From: VFMC01 sp040398525
GTDB taxonomy: Bacteria; Actinomycetota; Acidimicrobiia; Acidimicrobiales; Ilumatobacteraceae
Direction of reading: 5' to 3'
Assembly (NCBI GenBank): GCA_040398525.1
Contig: JBBATY010000003.1
Location: forward strand, 1-64,000
Length of the DNA stretch: 64,000 nucleotides
In this document: one piece after another, positions 1 to 10,134 of the stretch
How the letters are laid out: the number at the start of each line of letters is the position of its first letter
How positions within the stretch are numbered: position 1 is the stretch's first letter
Made by a program: the position numbers and the translations under genes
The notes under the pieces: generated by a model
Told to the model about the DNA's origin: nothing
The model's database searches: none
The model's input: only the letters and a program-made list of their open reading frames with translations

Positions 1-846
1 CTGGAGACGTCCGCCGCGGACGGGCGAGGTGCTCGTCGCGATCCACCCGAGCACGTCGACGCTCACCTGCGCGCTGCCGGCCGACGCCCCGACGAGCCGC
101 ACCGTGAACCGCCCGGTGGCACCGGGGCGGACGAGCGCCATGCTCGTCGCGGAGCGCGAGGCCGAGAAGTTGAGCACCGACGTCTGCTGGGCAGGCGGGG
201 ATCCGGCGGGGTGCACACCGAGCCACCCGGAGCTCGTCGGCGCCGACACGGTGACGGCGACCATCACAGCGAGGACGTCGGAGGCCTGGCCGGGCACACC
301 GGCCCGACCGAGCAGGTCGACGTCGAACGAGGTGTTCAGCCGTCGCGAGGCGCGTGCGGCGATGGTGGCCGGCGCGACGGGCACGTACTCGCCGCCAGCG
401 CCCAACCCGCCGACCGGCGCCACCGTCGTGCTCGGTGGCACGGTCGTCGAGGTCGTCGAGGTCGAGTCGGTGGTGGTGGTCACCGGCGCGGTGGTGGTCG
501 GCGCAGTGGTCGTGGCCGGCGCGGTGGTGGTCGGCGCGGTGGTGGTCGGCGCAGCCGTCGTGGTCGTCACGGCACCGCGTTGAAGGCAGACTGTCCTACC
601 CGCGTAGAGCGGGGTTGCCAGCGTGGCGCCATTGGCCGCCAGCAACTGCGCGATCGGCGTCTTCGTCCGCGACGCGATCACGTACCACCCATCGCCGCGC
701 TGCACGACGGTCGAGCTGAGACAGGGGCCGCTACCGGGCGACATCGGCTGCACGCGTTGCGCGCTCGCCGGGACTGCCACAGCGATCGCACTGGCGACGA
801 GCGCACCGACGGCTACGGCGATACGCAGGCGATGACCGGCTCGCAT
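1..846 (-). CDS. Secreted LysM-domain protein with Thr/Pro linker (C-terminus off window)
   Basis: The gene reads without a stop from the ATG at 846 to the window edge (282 codons), so its 3' end is missing. Seen: an N-terminal signal peptide with an ASA-type cleavage site near residue 29; a LysM-like segment at about residues 49-88 (WYVIASRTKTPIAQLLAANG, then YAGRTVCL); a Thr/Pro/Ala-rich linker at about 93-138 built from APTTT units; then a beta-rich region containing SVLNF and VSVDVLGWI. That last region matches the pattern of the three C-terminal repeats of the SpoIID-like protein at 13959-16565. LysM domains bind peptidoglycan, so a cell-wall location is inferred. No catalytic domain is visible. 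It may end the minus-strand run that starts at DUF3499, but it also has its own -10-like hexamer. Confidence 0.8.
   Translation of the reverse strand, partial: MRAGHRLRIAVAVGALVASAIAVAVPASAQRVQPMSPGSGPCLSSTVVQRGDGWYVIASRTKTPIAQLLAANGATLATPLYAGRTVCLQRGAVTTTTAAPTTTAPTTTAPATTTAPTTTAPVTTTTDSTSTTSTTVPPSTTVAPVGGLGAGGEYVPVAPATIAARASRRLNTSFDVDLLGRAGVPGQASDVLAVMVAVTVSAPTSSGWLGVHPAGSPPAQQTSVLNFSASRSATSMALVRPGATGRFTVRLVGASAGSAQVSVDVLGWIATSTSPVRGGRLQ
476..560 (-). repeat. Imperfect 15-base tandem repeats encoding the APTTT linker
   Basis: Units close to gtggtggtcggcgcg on the plus strand repeat about five times with one 18-base variant. Read on the minus strand they encode the Thr/Pro/Ala linker of the LysM protein. 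Such linkers in secreted actinobacterial proteins are usually flexible and often O-glycosylated; that role is inferred. Confidence 0.75.
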
Positions 847-852
847 CCGTCC

Positions 853-858
853 AGTATT
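853..858 (-). promoter_or_regulatory. Candidate leaderless -10 box (AATACT) for the LysM protein
   Basis: AATACT is followed by 6 bases and then the ATG at 846, with no ribosome binding site. The first base deviates from the TANNNT form seen at most other starts here. Confidence 0.4.
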
Positions 859-872
859 GCCGACCGGACGGC

Positions 873-1115
873 TCACGCGCTCGCGTCGAACGTCGGCTGG
901 ATCGATTCGGTCTCGATCCGCGCCATCAATCGGGTGTGCTCGGCGTCGTCGACGCCGACGGCTTCGTCGACGAGCATCACCGGGATGCCGTCGCGGACCT
1001 CGTAGCGGCGATGCAGGCGAGGGTTGTACAGACCGTCGTCGTCACCCAGGTAGTAGAGCGGGCCCTTGTCCTCGGGGCAGGCAAGCACGGCGAGCAAGCG
1101 TGTGTCGAGTGGCAT
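873..1115 (-). CDS. Trm112-like small protein
   Basis: An 80-residue protein opening with LLAVLACPEDKGPLYYL, the usual start of Trm112/UPF0434-family proteins. The typical CPxCxG zinc knuckle appears as CPED, so only one of the first two cysteines is kept and zinc binding there is doubtful. The ATG at 1115 has a good ribosome binding site (GAGGAG, 6 bases away). It lies 45 bases after phosphomannomutase on the same strand; a Trm112-type gene beside this phosphomannomutase is common in actinobacteria. Family members often act as small partners of methyltransferases or glycan enzymes; the partner here is unknown. Confidence 0.75.
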   Translation of the reverse strand: MPLDTRLLAVLACPEDKGPLYYLGDDDGLYNPRLHRRYEVRDGIPVMLVDEAVGVDDAEHTRLMARIETESIQPTFDASA

Positions 1116-1160
1116 CGGGTTCTCCTCGGATCGGGTGAGAGCGGGGGCGGGCTGATCAGG

Positions 1161-2552
1161 TCAGGAACTGGTGACGAGGGCGAGCACCTCGACCACCCGG
1201 CGATCACACTCGTCGCGATCGGGGGCCTCGAGGTTGAGACGCAGCAGCGGCTCGGTGTTGGACGGGCGCAGGTTGAACCACCACGACCCGGCATCGACGG
1301 TGAGTCCGTCGAGTCGGTCCTGGGTGGCATCGGGGTAGGCCTGTGCAACGCGCTCGATCACCTCGGTGGGAGATGCCACCTGGGTGTTGATCTCGCCACT
1401 GGCCGAGTAGCGCTCGAAGGGAGCCCGCACCGTCGACAGCGGCGCACCGGCACGGCTCAGCTCGGCCAGCACATGCATGCTGGCGATCAACCCGCTGTCG
1501 GCACGGAAGTTGTCGAGGAAGTAGTAGTGCGCCGAGTGCTCGCCACCGAACACTGCGCCGGTCTCGGCCATGACCTGCTTGATGTAGCTGTGGCCGACCT
1601 GGGTGCGCACGGGCACACCACCGCACTCGAGGATCACCTCGCGCACGGCCCGCGAGCAGATCAGGTTGTGGAGGATCGTCGCGCCCGGATGCGACCGGAG
1701 GATCGCGCTGGCCAGCAACGCAGTGGTGGTCGACCCGGACAGGCCGCGCCCGGTCTCGTCGACGACGAACACCCGGTCGGCGTCGCCGTCGAACGCGAAG
1801 CCCACGTCGAACCCTCCCGCCAGCACCCTGGCCTGGAGGTCGCGCTGGTTCGCCGGCTGCAGCGGGTCGGCAGGGTGGTTGGGGAATGTGCCGTCGAGCT
1901 CGGGGTACATCACCTCGAGCTCGATCTGCGGGAGACGCTCGAACACGGCGGGCACCACGAGGCCTCCCATGCCGTTGGCCGTATCGGCCACCACCTTCAG
2001 CGGCAGGATCGACGCGACATCGACGAACGACACGACATGGTCGGCGAACGCCGACAACAGGTCGCGGCTGCTCTGCGCACCCGGTGTCGCCGCGGGACGC
2101 GGGCCGCGCCCTGCCAGCACGTCGCGCGCGGTGTCGCGCACATCGGCGAGACCCGACTCGACCCCGACAGGGCGTGCACCCGAGAGGCAGAATTTCACGC
2201 CGTTGTACTGGGCCGGGTTGTGCGACGCAGTGAAGACCGCGCCAGGGGCATCGAGTGTTCCTGCGGCGAAGTAGAGCAGATCGGTGGAGACCAGGCCGAG
2301 ATCGACCACATCGACACCTTGTTCCATCACGCCACGCGAGAAGGCCTCGACGAGCTCGGGGCCCGACGGCCGCATGTCGCGGCCGACGAGGACCCGATCG
2401 GCAGCGGCGAAGCGGGCGAACCCCACGCCGAGCGCGTGCGCCACCTCGGCGTTGAACTGGTCCGGGACGGTTCCCCGGACGTCGTAGGCCTTGACGATCG
2501 ACTCGAGGTCGCCGGTGCGCGCTGCCGTCGCGGCGGGGTCGTTTGAGGACAT
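1161..2552 (-). CDS. manB: Phosphomannomutase/phosphoglucomutase
   Basis: 463 residues, the normal length for the alpha-D-phosphohexomutase family, which interconverts mannose-6-P and mannose-1-P (or the glucose forms). All four family loops are visible: the phosphoserine loop TASHNPAQYNGVKF, the metal loop FDGDADRVF, the sugar-binding loop GGEHSAHYYF and the C-terminal phosphate loop RPSNTEPLLRLN. Mannose-1-P would feed the guanylyltransferase at 21138. Neighbouring DUF3499 and Trm112 genes match the conserved actinobacterial arrangement around pmmA/manB. The ATG at 2552 follows a -10-like hexamer rather than a ribosome binding site, suggesting its own leaderless promoter overlapping the end of the upstream membrane-protein gene. 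Confidence 0.93.
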   Translation of the reverse strand: MSSNDPAATAARTGDLESIVKAYDVRGTVPDQFNAEVAHALGVGFARFAAADRVLVGRDMRPSGPELVEAFSRGVMEQGVDVVDLGLVSTDLLYFAAGTLDAPGAVFTASHNPAQYNGVKFCLSGARPVGVESGLADVRDTARDVLAGRGPRPAATPGAQSSRDLLSAFADHVVSFVDVASILPLKVVADTANGMGGLVVPAVFERLPQIELEVMYPELDGTFPNHPADPLQPANQRDLQARVLAGGFDVGFAFDGDADRVFVVDETGRGLSGSTTTALLASAILRSHPGATILHNLICSRAVREVILECGGVPVRTQVGHSYIKQVMAETGAVFGGEHSAHYYFLDNFRADSGLIASMHVLAELSRAGAPLSTVRAPFERYSASGEINTQVASPTEVIERVAQAYPDATQDRLDGLTVDAGSWWFNLRPSNTEPLLRLNLEAPDRDECDRRVVEVLALVTSS

Positions 2553-2555
2553 CGC

Positions 2556-5114
2556 CTAGACGCTACCGGCCTCGTCCGCGGCGAAGGTGTCGGCAACGAC
2601 AGGCTGCTCGGTGTCTTCAGGCGGGGGCGGCGCGGTCGCGAAGGGGTGGGCGGTGCGGTGCTGCACGTCACCCATCCGCCGCCACACGACGAGCATCACC
2701 AGCCCGAGGAGGGTGAGCAGGTAGGCGGTGATGTCGAGACCAGAACGCTCGAAGCTCAACTCGACGTCCTGCTCGGTGGGCACCACCACCATCATGTTGG
2801 GGGCGATGCGGTACGGGCCCTCGGCGCCGGACACCTTCCAGTTCGGGAAGTAGCTCACCTTGACCAGCACGGGCACGCCCACCTGGTCGACGCGGAAGCG
2901 GACGTCCTGCTCGCCGAGCTGCACATCACTGACCGTGACCTCGGGCAGCGACACGGCCTCGATCGGCTGAACCGGCTGGACGATGTCGACCCGGTTCTCG
3001 TCGACCCGGCCCAGGTCGGGGGCGACGTCGATGCGCTGCCACGAGTCGGGTCCGTCATCGGCGGGTATGGCCGCCCATTCGTCGCGCTGCTGGAACCAGC
3101 TCATGCCCAGTTCGAGGTTGCGCTCACGGGCGTCGCCGTCACGCGGGTTCACCACCACGGGCTGCACGTCGAGCGGCACGACGACATCGCTGCCGGCCAC
3201 CTCGTACACGTTCCACGGACCCACCTGGCGGACCAGGGTGAGCTCCGGTCGGGTGTCGGCCTGGGCGCGCGCTGCGTCGGTGAACACCATCACGTACCGC
3301 ACGCCCAGCGACTGCATGTACGGCACACCCTTGGCGGCGTCGTTGTTGTCGTAGCGCAGTTCGCGGACCGGGTTCGAGCTCTGTTGGCTCATCGCAGCAG
3401 CCGTCACGAAGTGGTACGGCGTCGTGCCGGACGCCTCGAAGTAGAGGCCCTCCATGCTGCCGATGCACCCGTCGGTCCAGTGCGGCAGGAGCATCAACGC
3501 CATCGTGGTGCCGTACTTCCCGGTCTCGCCGTTGTTCTCCCAGAGCGCCCGGCCACAGCCGTGCTGCGGGTCCTTGCCGAGTTCGTCCATCGTCAGCACC
3601 AGCGACCGGTACTCGCCGTAGGCAGGCTTGTCCTCGTAGCCGAGGAAGTTGTAGCGAGGCCATGCGTCGCTGAGCGCATCGGTCGAGGTGTCGGTCAGCG
3701 AGATCGGCCCCCATTGGTAGACCGACTTGCCGTTGTGCGTCTGGTAGCTCGCGCCCGGCACGACCCGGAAGAAGAACATCTCGATCACCAGCACCGAGAG
3801 CGCGACGACTGCTGCGGTGGAGGTGAGCACCGCGAACGTGGCCTTCGGCGACGGCTCGCGCGGGCTGAGCACGCCGCGCATCACCACTCGGGCGACCTCG
3901 ACGATGCCGTACATCATGAGCATGTAGCGCATCAGATAGATGAACGGCAGCAGACGCGGGTTCCACAGCAGACCGATGACCGGCAGGCTGTCGCGGGTGA
4001 GGTAGACGAGCGCCACCAGAGCGAGGATGAGGATTCCCATCCACGCTGCGTTCAGGTTCCGTCGGGCCACGGCGACGATGAAGCCCACCGCCGCGAAGCC
4101 GGTGATGACGATGTCGAAGAACGTCGGCAGCGGGAAGAACATGTCCCAGAACGAATCGTCGGCCCCTGAGGGCCGGTAGCCGTACTTCATGTCGGTCATG
4201 TAGGCGTGGTTGAACAGGAACGGCACGACCCAGAATGCGGCGAGCAGGAACACCGTGAGCCCGGTGGTGAGGCCGTACACGAATCGCGTGCGGTCCATCC
4301 ACACCAGCCACAGCAGCAGCGCGCCGAGCATCACGAAGATGAGCACGATGCCGTGCGACAGGCAGGCCAGAGCGAGCACCACGGCCGCCCAGTTGCGGTA
4401 CTTCCCGGTCTCGAGGCCCTTGGCGAACAGACCCAGACCGAGGACGCCGAGCGACAGCGCGATCGAGAACGCGAACTCGCCGGCCATCGTGCTCTTCACG
4501 TTGCCGCCGTAGATCGAGTAGCTCTCGTCGAACAGGAACAACATCCCGCCGAGCGCGAACAGCTGCGGCACGGGGTAGCGGAAGCCGGCGAGGCGACCGA
4601 AGGCGTAGCAGCAGATCGGGAGCGAGACGATCCCCGACACCGCCACCACCTTGAACGCGATGCCGTACGGCAGCACCACGTTCAAGATGACGATCATCAA
4701 CGCGGGCACCACCATGTAGAAGCGGTACATCGGGAACCCGGCGTACCAATAGGTGCTCCAGCCGGTGAGCTGCAAGTTCGACAGGAGGTGGTCGCGCAGG
4801 AACGCGGGCCCCATCACATGGGCGCCCATGTCGCCACCCGTGGGGGTGTTGTTGCTGAGCACCAGCGTGGGGTGCACGACAGCCAGTGCCGCCCAGGTGG
4901 CGCCGCCGACCACGAGCAGCGTCAGCACGCTCTGGATGGTGCGCTCGGTCGTGGAGAACGGCTCGACGAACCAGGCGCGCATCCGCCGCCGCCACCGCTC
5001 CTTCAGGCCCGGGCGCTCGGCGTCGTCGACGGCCGGGACGGCCTGGTCGAGCGGTGTAGCGTCGAGGTCGTCAGCGTCGTCGGAGGCGCGGCGTACGAGG
5101 AGTTCGTCGCTCAT
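2556..5114 (-). CDS. Large multi-pass membrane protein, PTPS-related/GT-C-like
   Basis: 852 residues with a cytoplasmic acidic N-terminus, about a dozen hydrophobic segments through the first 450 residues, a long soluble extracytoplasmic region, and a final membrane span near residues 805-825. The loop NTPTGGDMGAHV followed by WYAGFPMYRFY resembles the membrane family annotated as 6-pyruvoyl-tetrahydropterin-synthase-related, whose fold is GT-C/YfhO-like. A role in lipid-linked sugar transfer is therefore plausible but not shown. I chose the third in-frame ATG at 5114 because GAGG lies 9 bases upstream; earlier ATGs at 5123 and 5150 lack such a site. It ends 3 bases before phosphomannomutase begins. 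Confidence 0.75.
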   Translation of the reverse strand: MSDELLVRRASDDADDLDATPLDQAVPAVDDAERPGLKERWRRRMRAWFVEPFSTTERTIQSVLTLLVVGGATWAALAVVHPTLVLSNNTPTGGDMGAHVMGPAFLRDHLLSNLQLTGWSTYWYAGFPMYRFYMVVPALMIVILNVVLPYGIAFKVVAVSGIVSLPICCYAFGRLAGFRYPVPQLFALGGMLFLFDESYSIYGGNVKSTMAGEFAFSIALSLGVLGLGLFAKGLETGKYRNWAAVVLALACLSHGIVLIFVMLGALLLWLVWMDRTRFVYGLTTGLTVFLLAAFWVVPFLFNHAYMTDMKYGYRPSGADDSFWDMFFPLPTFFDIVITGFAAVGFIVAVARRNLNAAWMGILILALVALVYLTRDSLPVIGLLWNPRLLPFIYLMRYMLMMYGIVEVARVVMRGVLSPREPSPKATFAVLTSTAAVVALSVLVIEMFFFRVVPGASYQTHNGKSVYQWGPISLTDTSTDALSDAWPRYNFLGYEDKPAYGEYRSLVLTMDELGKDPQHGCGRALWENNGETGKYGTTMALMLLPHWTDGCIGSMEGLYFEASGTTPYHFVTAAAMSQQSSNPVRELRYDNNDAAKGVPYMQSLGVRYVMVFTDAARAQADTRPELTLVRQVGPWNVYEVAGSDVVVPLDVQPVVVNPRDGDARERNLELGMSWFQQRDEWAAIPADDGPDSWQRIDVAPDLGRVDENRVDIVQPVQPIEAVSLPEVTVSDVQLGEQDVRFRVDQVGVPVLVKVSYFPNWKVSGAEGPYRIAPNMMVVVPTEQDVELSFERSGLDITAYLLTLLGLVMLVVWRRMGDVQHRTAHPFATAPPPPEDTEQPVVADTFAADEAGSV
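2560..2565 (-). promoter_or_regulatory. Candidate leaderless -10 box (TAGCGT) for phosphomannomutase
   Basis: TAGCGT, 7-base spacer, then the ATG at 2552. The hexamer lies inside the last codons of the upstream membrane-protein gene. Confidence 0.5.
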
Positions 5115-5171
5115 GGCCGACATCCTCGCACTGCGCAGCGGCCGAGCCACGTCATGGTCGACCGCCGAGGC

Positions 5172-5906
5172 TCACCGCAACGCGACCCAGGCGAGCCCGG
5201 CGGCGTTGAACCCGACATGCGCGGCGATCGCCATGCCCAGGCGTCGGGTGCGCAGGGCACAGACCCCGAGCACCAGCCCGAACGCGAACAACCCCGGGTA
5301 CTGCACCCAGCTGAAGTGGACGAGCGCGAACAGCAGGGCCACCCCCACCACGGCAACGGCGGGACGCACGCGGCGCACCAACGCTCCCTGCAGCAGGCCC
5401 CGATAGACGAGCTCCTCGACGATCGGAGCTCCGACCACCACCATCAGTACCAGGCCCACGAGCCACCAGCCGTCGGCCGCCTCGTACAACCGGCGCGCCG
5501 AATCCTCGACCCGATCGTCGGCGAACGTGTCGGGCCAGATCGCCTCGAGCGGGAGGTAGACGGCCCGCACCAGCAGCAACTGGCACGCGATGCCGAGCGG
5601 TAGGCCGAGCAGATCGACCCGCTCGGCGCGCAGGCCGAGGTCGTCGCGCAACGAACCCGTGCCGTGGGTGCGGCTTGCCCAGATCGCTCCGAGCACCAGC
5701 GGGGCCCACAGCGCCAGCGCGCCGAGCAGGGTCACCCAGGTGGGCAGGGCGTCGTCGCCACCACTTGCGTGACCCGTCGCAGTGATGACCGCCGAGCCGA
5801 GCAGATTGCCGCCGAGCCAACACATCGCCCAGGTGAGCAGCGCCACCGGGACCGTGATCGCAAGCGGTGGCGCGTCGCGACCAGCCTGAGGAGGTGCGGC
5901 GCGCAT
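5172..5906 (-). CDS. CPBP family intramembrane metalloprotease (CAAX/Abi type)
   Basis: 244 residues and mostly membrane-embedded. The three family motifs are present in order: EELVYRGLLQG (EExxxR), HFSW, and HVGFN near the C-terminus. CPBP enzymes are glutamate-type intramembrane proteases. Bacterial members process or protect against peptides, or act in protein maturation; no substrate can be named. The ATG at 5906 (MRAAPPQAG) was chosen because a -10-like TACGCT lies 8 bases upstream. The reading frame stays open further upstream but would run across DUF3499. Confidence 0.85.
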   Translation of the reverse strand: MRAAPPQAGRDAPPLAITVPVALLTWAMCWLGGNLLGSAVITATGHASGGDDALPTWVTLLGALALWAPLVLGAIWASRTHGTGSLRDDLGLRAERVDLLGLPLGIACQLLLVRAVYLPLEAIWPDTFADDRVEDSARRLYEAADGWWLVGLVLMVVVGAPIVEELVYRGLLQGALVRRVRPAVAVVGVALLFALVHFSWVQYPGLFAFGLVLGVCALRTRRLGMAIAAHVGFNAAGLAWVALR

Positions 5907-5914
5907 GGGCCGTG

Positions 5915-5920
5915 AGCGTA
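5915..5920 (-). promoter_or_regulatory. Candidate leaderless -10 box (TACGCT) for the CPBP protease
   Basis: TACGCT, 8-base spacer, ATG at 5906. It sits between the DUF3499 stop and the CPBP start. Confidence 0.4.
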
Positions 5921-5926
5921 GTGCGC

Positions 5927-6163
5927 TCAGCCGGCGAGCAGCCGTCCCCCGGCGTGCGCCAACTCGCGCCGCTGGCGGCGGTCGACGAGCTGCCAGCCGT
6001 TGGGCACCGACAATCGCGCCGCGTGGCGTTCGCACAGGTCGTAGCTGTGTGGGTCGCGCTCGGTGGCGAGCTCGTCGATCCACACGATGGCCTGACCGTA
6101 CTGGTAGGCGAGGGTGGCCACGGCGCTCGACGCGCAGCCGGTTCGGGAGCACTGGCGGGTCAC
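5927..6163 (-). CDS. DUF3499 family protein
   Basis: 78 residues. The conserved features are CSRTGC at the N-terminus, a central AVATLAYQYGQ strand, YDLCERHAARL and VPNGWQLVDRR. The cysteines and histidine suggest a small zinc-ribbon-like fold. The family is restricted to actinobacteria and often lies next to phosphomannomutase (Rv3258c in Mycobacterium tuberculosis). Its function is unknown. The start is inferred: the frame is open far upstream across the ftsH promoter, but TACCGT with a 7-base spacer points to GTG 6163, which gives the family's usual N-terminus VTRQCSR. GTG 6172 is the alternative. It is divergent from ftsH. Confidence 0.82.
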   Translation of the reverse strand: MTRQCSRTGCASSAVATLAYQYGQAIVWIDELATERDPHSYDLCERHAARLSVPNGWQLVDRRQRRELAHAGGRLLAG

Positions 6164-6170
6164 GTCCGTC

Positions 6171-6176
6171 ACGGTA
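6171..6176 (-). promoter_or_regulatory. Candidate leaderless -10 box (TACCGT) for DUF3499
   Basis: TACCGT, 7-base spacer, GTG at 6163. It decides the start codon of a gene that otherwise has no ribosome binding site. Confidence 0.5.
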
Positions 6177-6286
6177 GCGAGCACGATCCACGCGACGGTG
6201 GATGGCCGCCCGCGACACGCTTTCCGGTCGCCCGCCGTCACATCTGCAGTGGCCGACGCGACGAGCCATCGGGCACGAGCAGCCCG

Positions 6287-6292
6287 TAACAT
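6287..6292 (+). promoter_or_regulatory. Candidate leaderless -10 box (TAACAT) for ftsH
   Basis: TAACAT, 6-base spacer, ATG at 6299, and no ribosome binding site. No convincing -35 element is visible. Confidence 0.5.
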
Positions 6293-6298
6293 GCAGCC

Positions 6299-8227
<1,929 letters not shown>

Positions 8228-8242
<15 letters not shown>

Positions 8243-8692
8243 GGCCTCGCAGCCCTCACCGCGTCCCGACGGCGTGCTGCCGGGTTGACGCACCTCGGCC
8301 ACCGCTGCCCACAGGTCGGTGGCCGACACGCGACCGACGAACGAGCGGCGGACGACTCCGTCGCGGTCGGCCAGCACCAGAGCCGGTACGGCATCGATCG
8401 CATACCGGCGGTGCAGTTCTCGCTCGGCGGAGAACTCGGCCTCGACGACGGCGACGGCTGGGCTGGCGAGCACACCCGCCTTCGACAGCACGTCGGCACA
8501 GGTGTGGCAGGTGGCCGAGGTGAACACCACCACGAGCCACTCGGCGTCCGGGTGGGCGAAGTCGGCCCGGTCGAGCTGCTGGGGGACGGCGTGCACCACC
8601 TGGGTCGGTGCATCGGGGCGCCGCCGACGCAGGGCGAACGCGACGCCCGAGACGACAGCGACGATCACTGCGGCAACGGCCAGACGATCCAT
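8228..8692 (-). CDS. Membrane-anchored thioredoxin-like protein
   Basis: 154 residues with one N-terminal membrane anchor (LAVAAVIVAVVSGVAFAL) followed by a thioredoxin fold. The redox site is SATCHTCADVL (CHTC) and the cis-proline region is DAVPALVLADRDG. It would work outside the membrane as a thiol oxidoreductase. The ATG at 8692 is preferred over the GTG at 8698 because GGAGG lies 7 bases upstream. It follows DUF5719 by 14 bases on the same strand, so the two are probably co-transcribed. Its 3' end overlaps the ftsH tail by 15 bases. Confidence 0.82.
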
Positions 8693-8706
8693 GAGCACCC
8701 CTCCGA

Positions 8707-10134
8707 TCAGCCCGGCAGAGCGTACGACCCCGTACGGCCCGATCGGTCGGTGCCGCGAGGTGTGAGCCGTTCGACGTAGAGCCGCTGGGTGCTCTCGATC
8801 ACCAGCGGCACGCCGACCACCTGCGGATCGGTGAGCGCGATGGTGATCACACCTCCTGCAGGCAGGGGGAGCTGATCGAGCCCGGGCACCGGCACGAAGC
8901 CACCCGGACCGAGCGCGGCGACCGACACGGTCGTGTCGAGGCTGTCGACGTTGAGCACGACCAGGGCGTTCTCGAGCGGTGCGTCGGCGACGACACCCGC
9001 CGACCAGCGCGAACTGGCCAATCCCGGTGGCATGCCCATCACGACCGACGTCGCGACGCGCCCGCCTGCCGGGCGGGTGAGGACCCGCTCGACGACGATC
9101 GACGAGGTCGAGAAGGTCGAGAACACCACTGCGTGGCGTCCGTCGGGCAGCCCCTCGATCGTCGATGTGTCGAGCGTCGCGACCCTGCCGGCGGGCACGG
9201 TGAGCTGGGTGTCGTTCACGAAGTCGATGTCGGCAGCGAGGCCGAGGAACCGCACGTCGATGACCACCTCCTGCTCGGACGCGTTGTAGACCTGGTAGAG
9301 CTCGGTGACGCCGTCGGCCCGCTCGCCGTCGGCGAAGTAGAACTGGTCGGCGAGCGACGGCGAGCCGAGCGAGAGCGAGTAGCCCGCCCGGCCCCCACCG
9401 AGGTAGTGCTGCGCTCGAGCCGCCACCACCCTTCCACGGGAAGCCTCGATCCGTGCGGCGATCACCGGCTCGTCACGAGCACCGAGCTCGAGCACGGCGA
9501 CGGAGCGACCGGGGATCGGGTACCCCTGCAGGCGGGAGGGGTTGCGTTCACCGTCGACCGTCACGAAGCCGACGTCGATGATGGCCGCATCGGGGTAGGG
9601 GTTGGTGACAACCAGCCGCTCGACGCTGTCGGCGACACTGAACCCGTCGGCGAAGTACCACGATCCCGACGTTGCGTTGGTGCACGGCGACACCGTGTCG
9701 CCGGCCGGGTGACGGGCGATTTGCTCGACGAAGCCGCCCCCGCCCTCGATCTCGACCACGGCCGACAGGAACGAGCCCTCACCCTGCACGGCGCGGAGAT
9801 CGACCCTGTTGGTGGAGCGGGCCTCGACGGTGAACGGCTCGAGCACGACACCGGTATCTGGCGCCGATGTCATCACCGTGATCGTCCCGTTGCGCGGCTC
9901 GTCGGTCGAGTTGACGATGAGCACCTCGCCGCCGACTCCCTCCTCGCCCGCCGGGACGCCCGGGCAGAACCACGACGACGAGATGAACGAGCCGCTCGGA
10001 ACGAACGGCATCGTCGCTGCGCCGAGGCTCGTGAACGATGAGTCGAGCGGCACGGCCGCATCACGTGAGGTGATGCCGAGCGCGACCAGCGCCACGGTGG
10101 TGATGACAGCTGCGGCAGACCGCTGCGGGCTCAT
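8707..10134 (-). CDS. DUF5719 family secreted protein
   Basis: 475 residues with a signal-peptide-like N-terminus (AVITTVALVALGI). The body shows repeated beta-rich segments of the type SSWFCPG, LIVNSTDEPRNGTITV and SWYFADGF, which suggest several immunoglobulin-like or sugar-binding modules. DUF5719 genes are typically paired with a very large GT2 glycosyltransferase in actinobacteria, as here: the start codon overlaps the GT2 stop by 4 bases (ATGA), implying translational coupling. The function is unknown. The pairing suggests an envelope-glycan role, possibly as an extracellular partner of the membrane glycosyltransferase. Confidence 0.8.
   Translation of the reverse strand: MSPQRSAAAVITTVALVALGITSRDAAVPLDSSFTSLGAATMPFVPSGSFISSSWFCPGVPAGEEGVGGEVLIVNSTDEPRNGTITVMTSAPDTGVVLEPFTVEARSTNRVDLRAVQGEGSFLSAVVEIEGGGGFVEQIARHPAGDTVSPCTNATSGSWYFADGFSVADSVERLVVTNPYPDAAIIDVGFVTVDGERNPSRLQGYPIPGRSVAVLELGARDEPVIAARIEASRGRVVAARAQHYLGGGRAGYSLSLGSPSLADQFYFADGERADGVTELYQVYNASEQEVVIDVRFLGLAADIDFVNDTQLTVPAGRVATLDTSTIEGLPDGRHAVVFSTFSTSSIVVERVLTRPAGGRVATSVVMGMPPGLASSRWSAGVVADAPLENALVVLNVDSLDTTVSVAALGPGGFVPVPGLDQLPLPAGGVITIALTDPQVVGVPLVIESTQRLYVERLTPRGTDRSGRTGSYALPG

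Noticed and set aside
476..560. Repeat arrays at 476-560 and 15136-15285 as CRISPR or regulatory repeats
   Set aside because: They are in frame with secreted-protein genes and encode Thr/Pro linkers, with no unique spacers between units.
936..5603. Long plus-strand open frames antisense to the phosphomannomutase and membrane-protein genes
   Set aside because: They show no family motifs and are rich in Arg, His and Gln from reversed codons. They mirror confident minus-strand genes and are typical of very GC-rich DNA.
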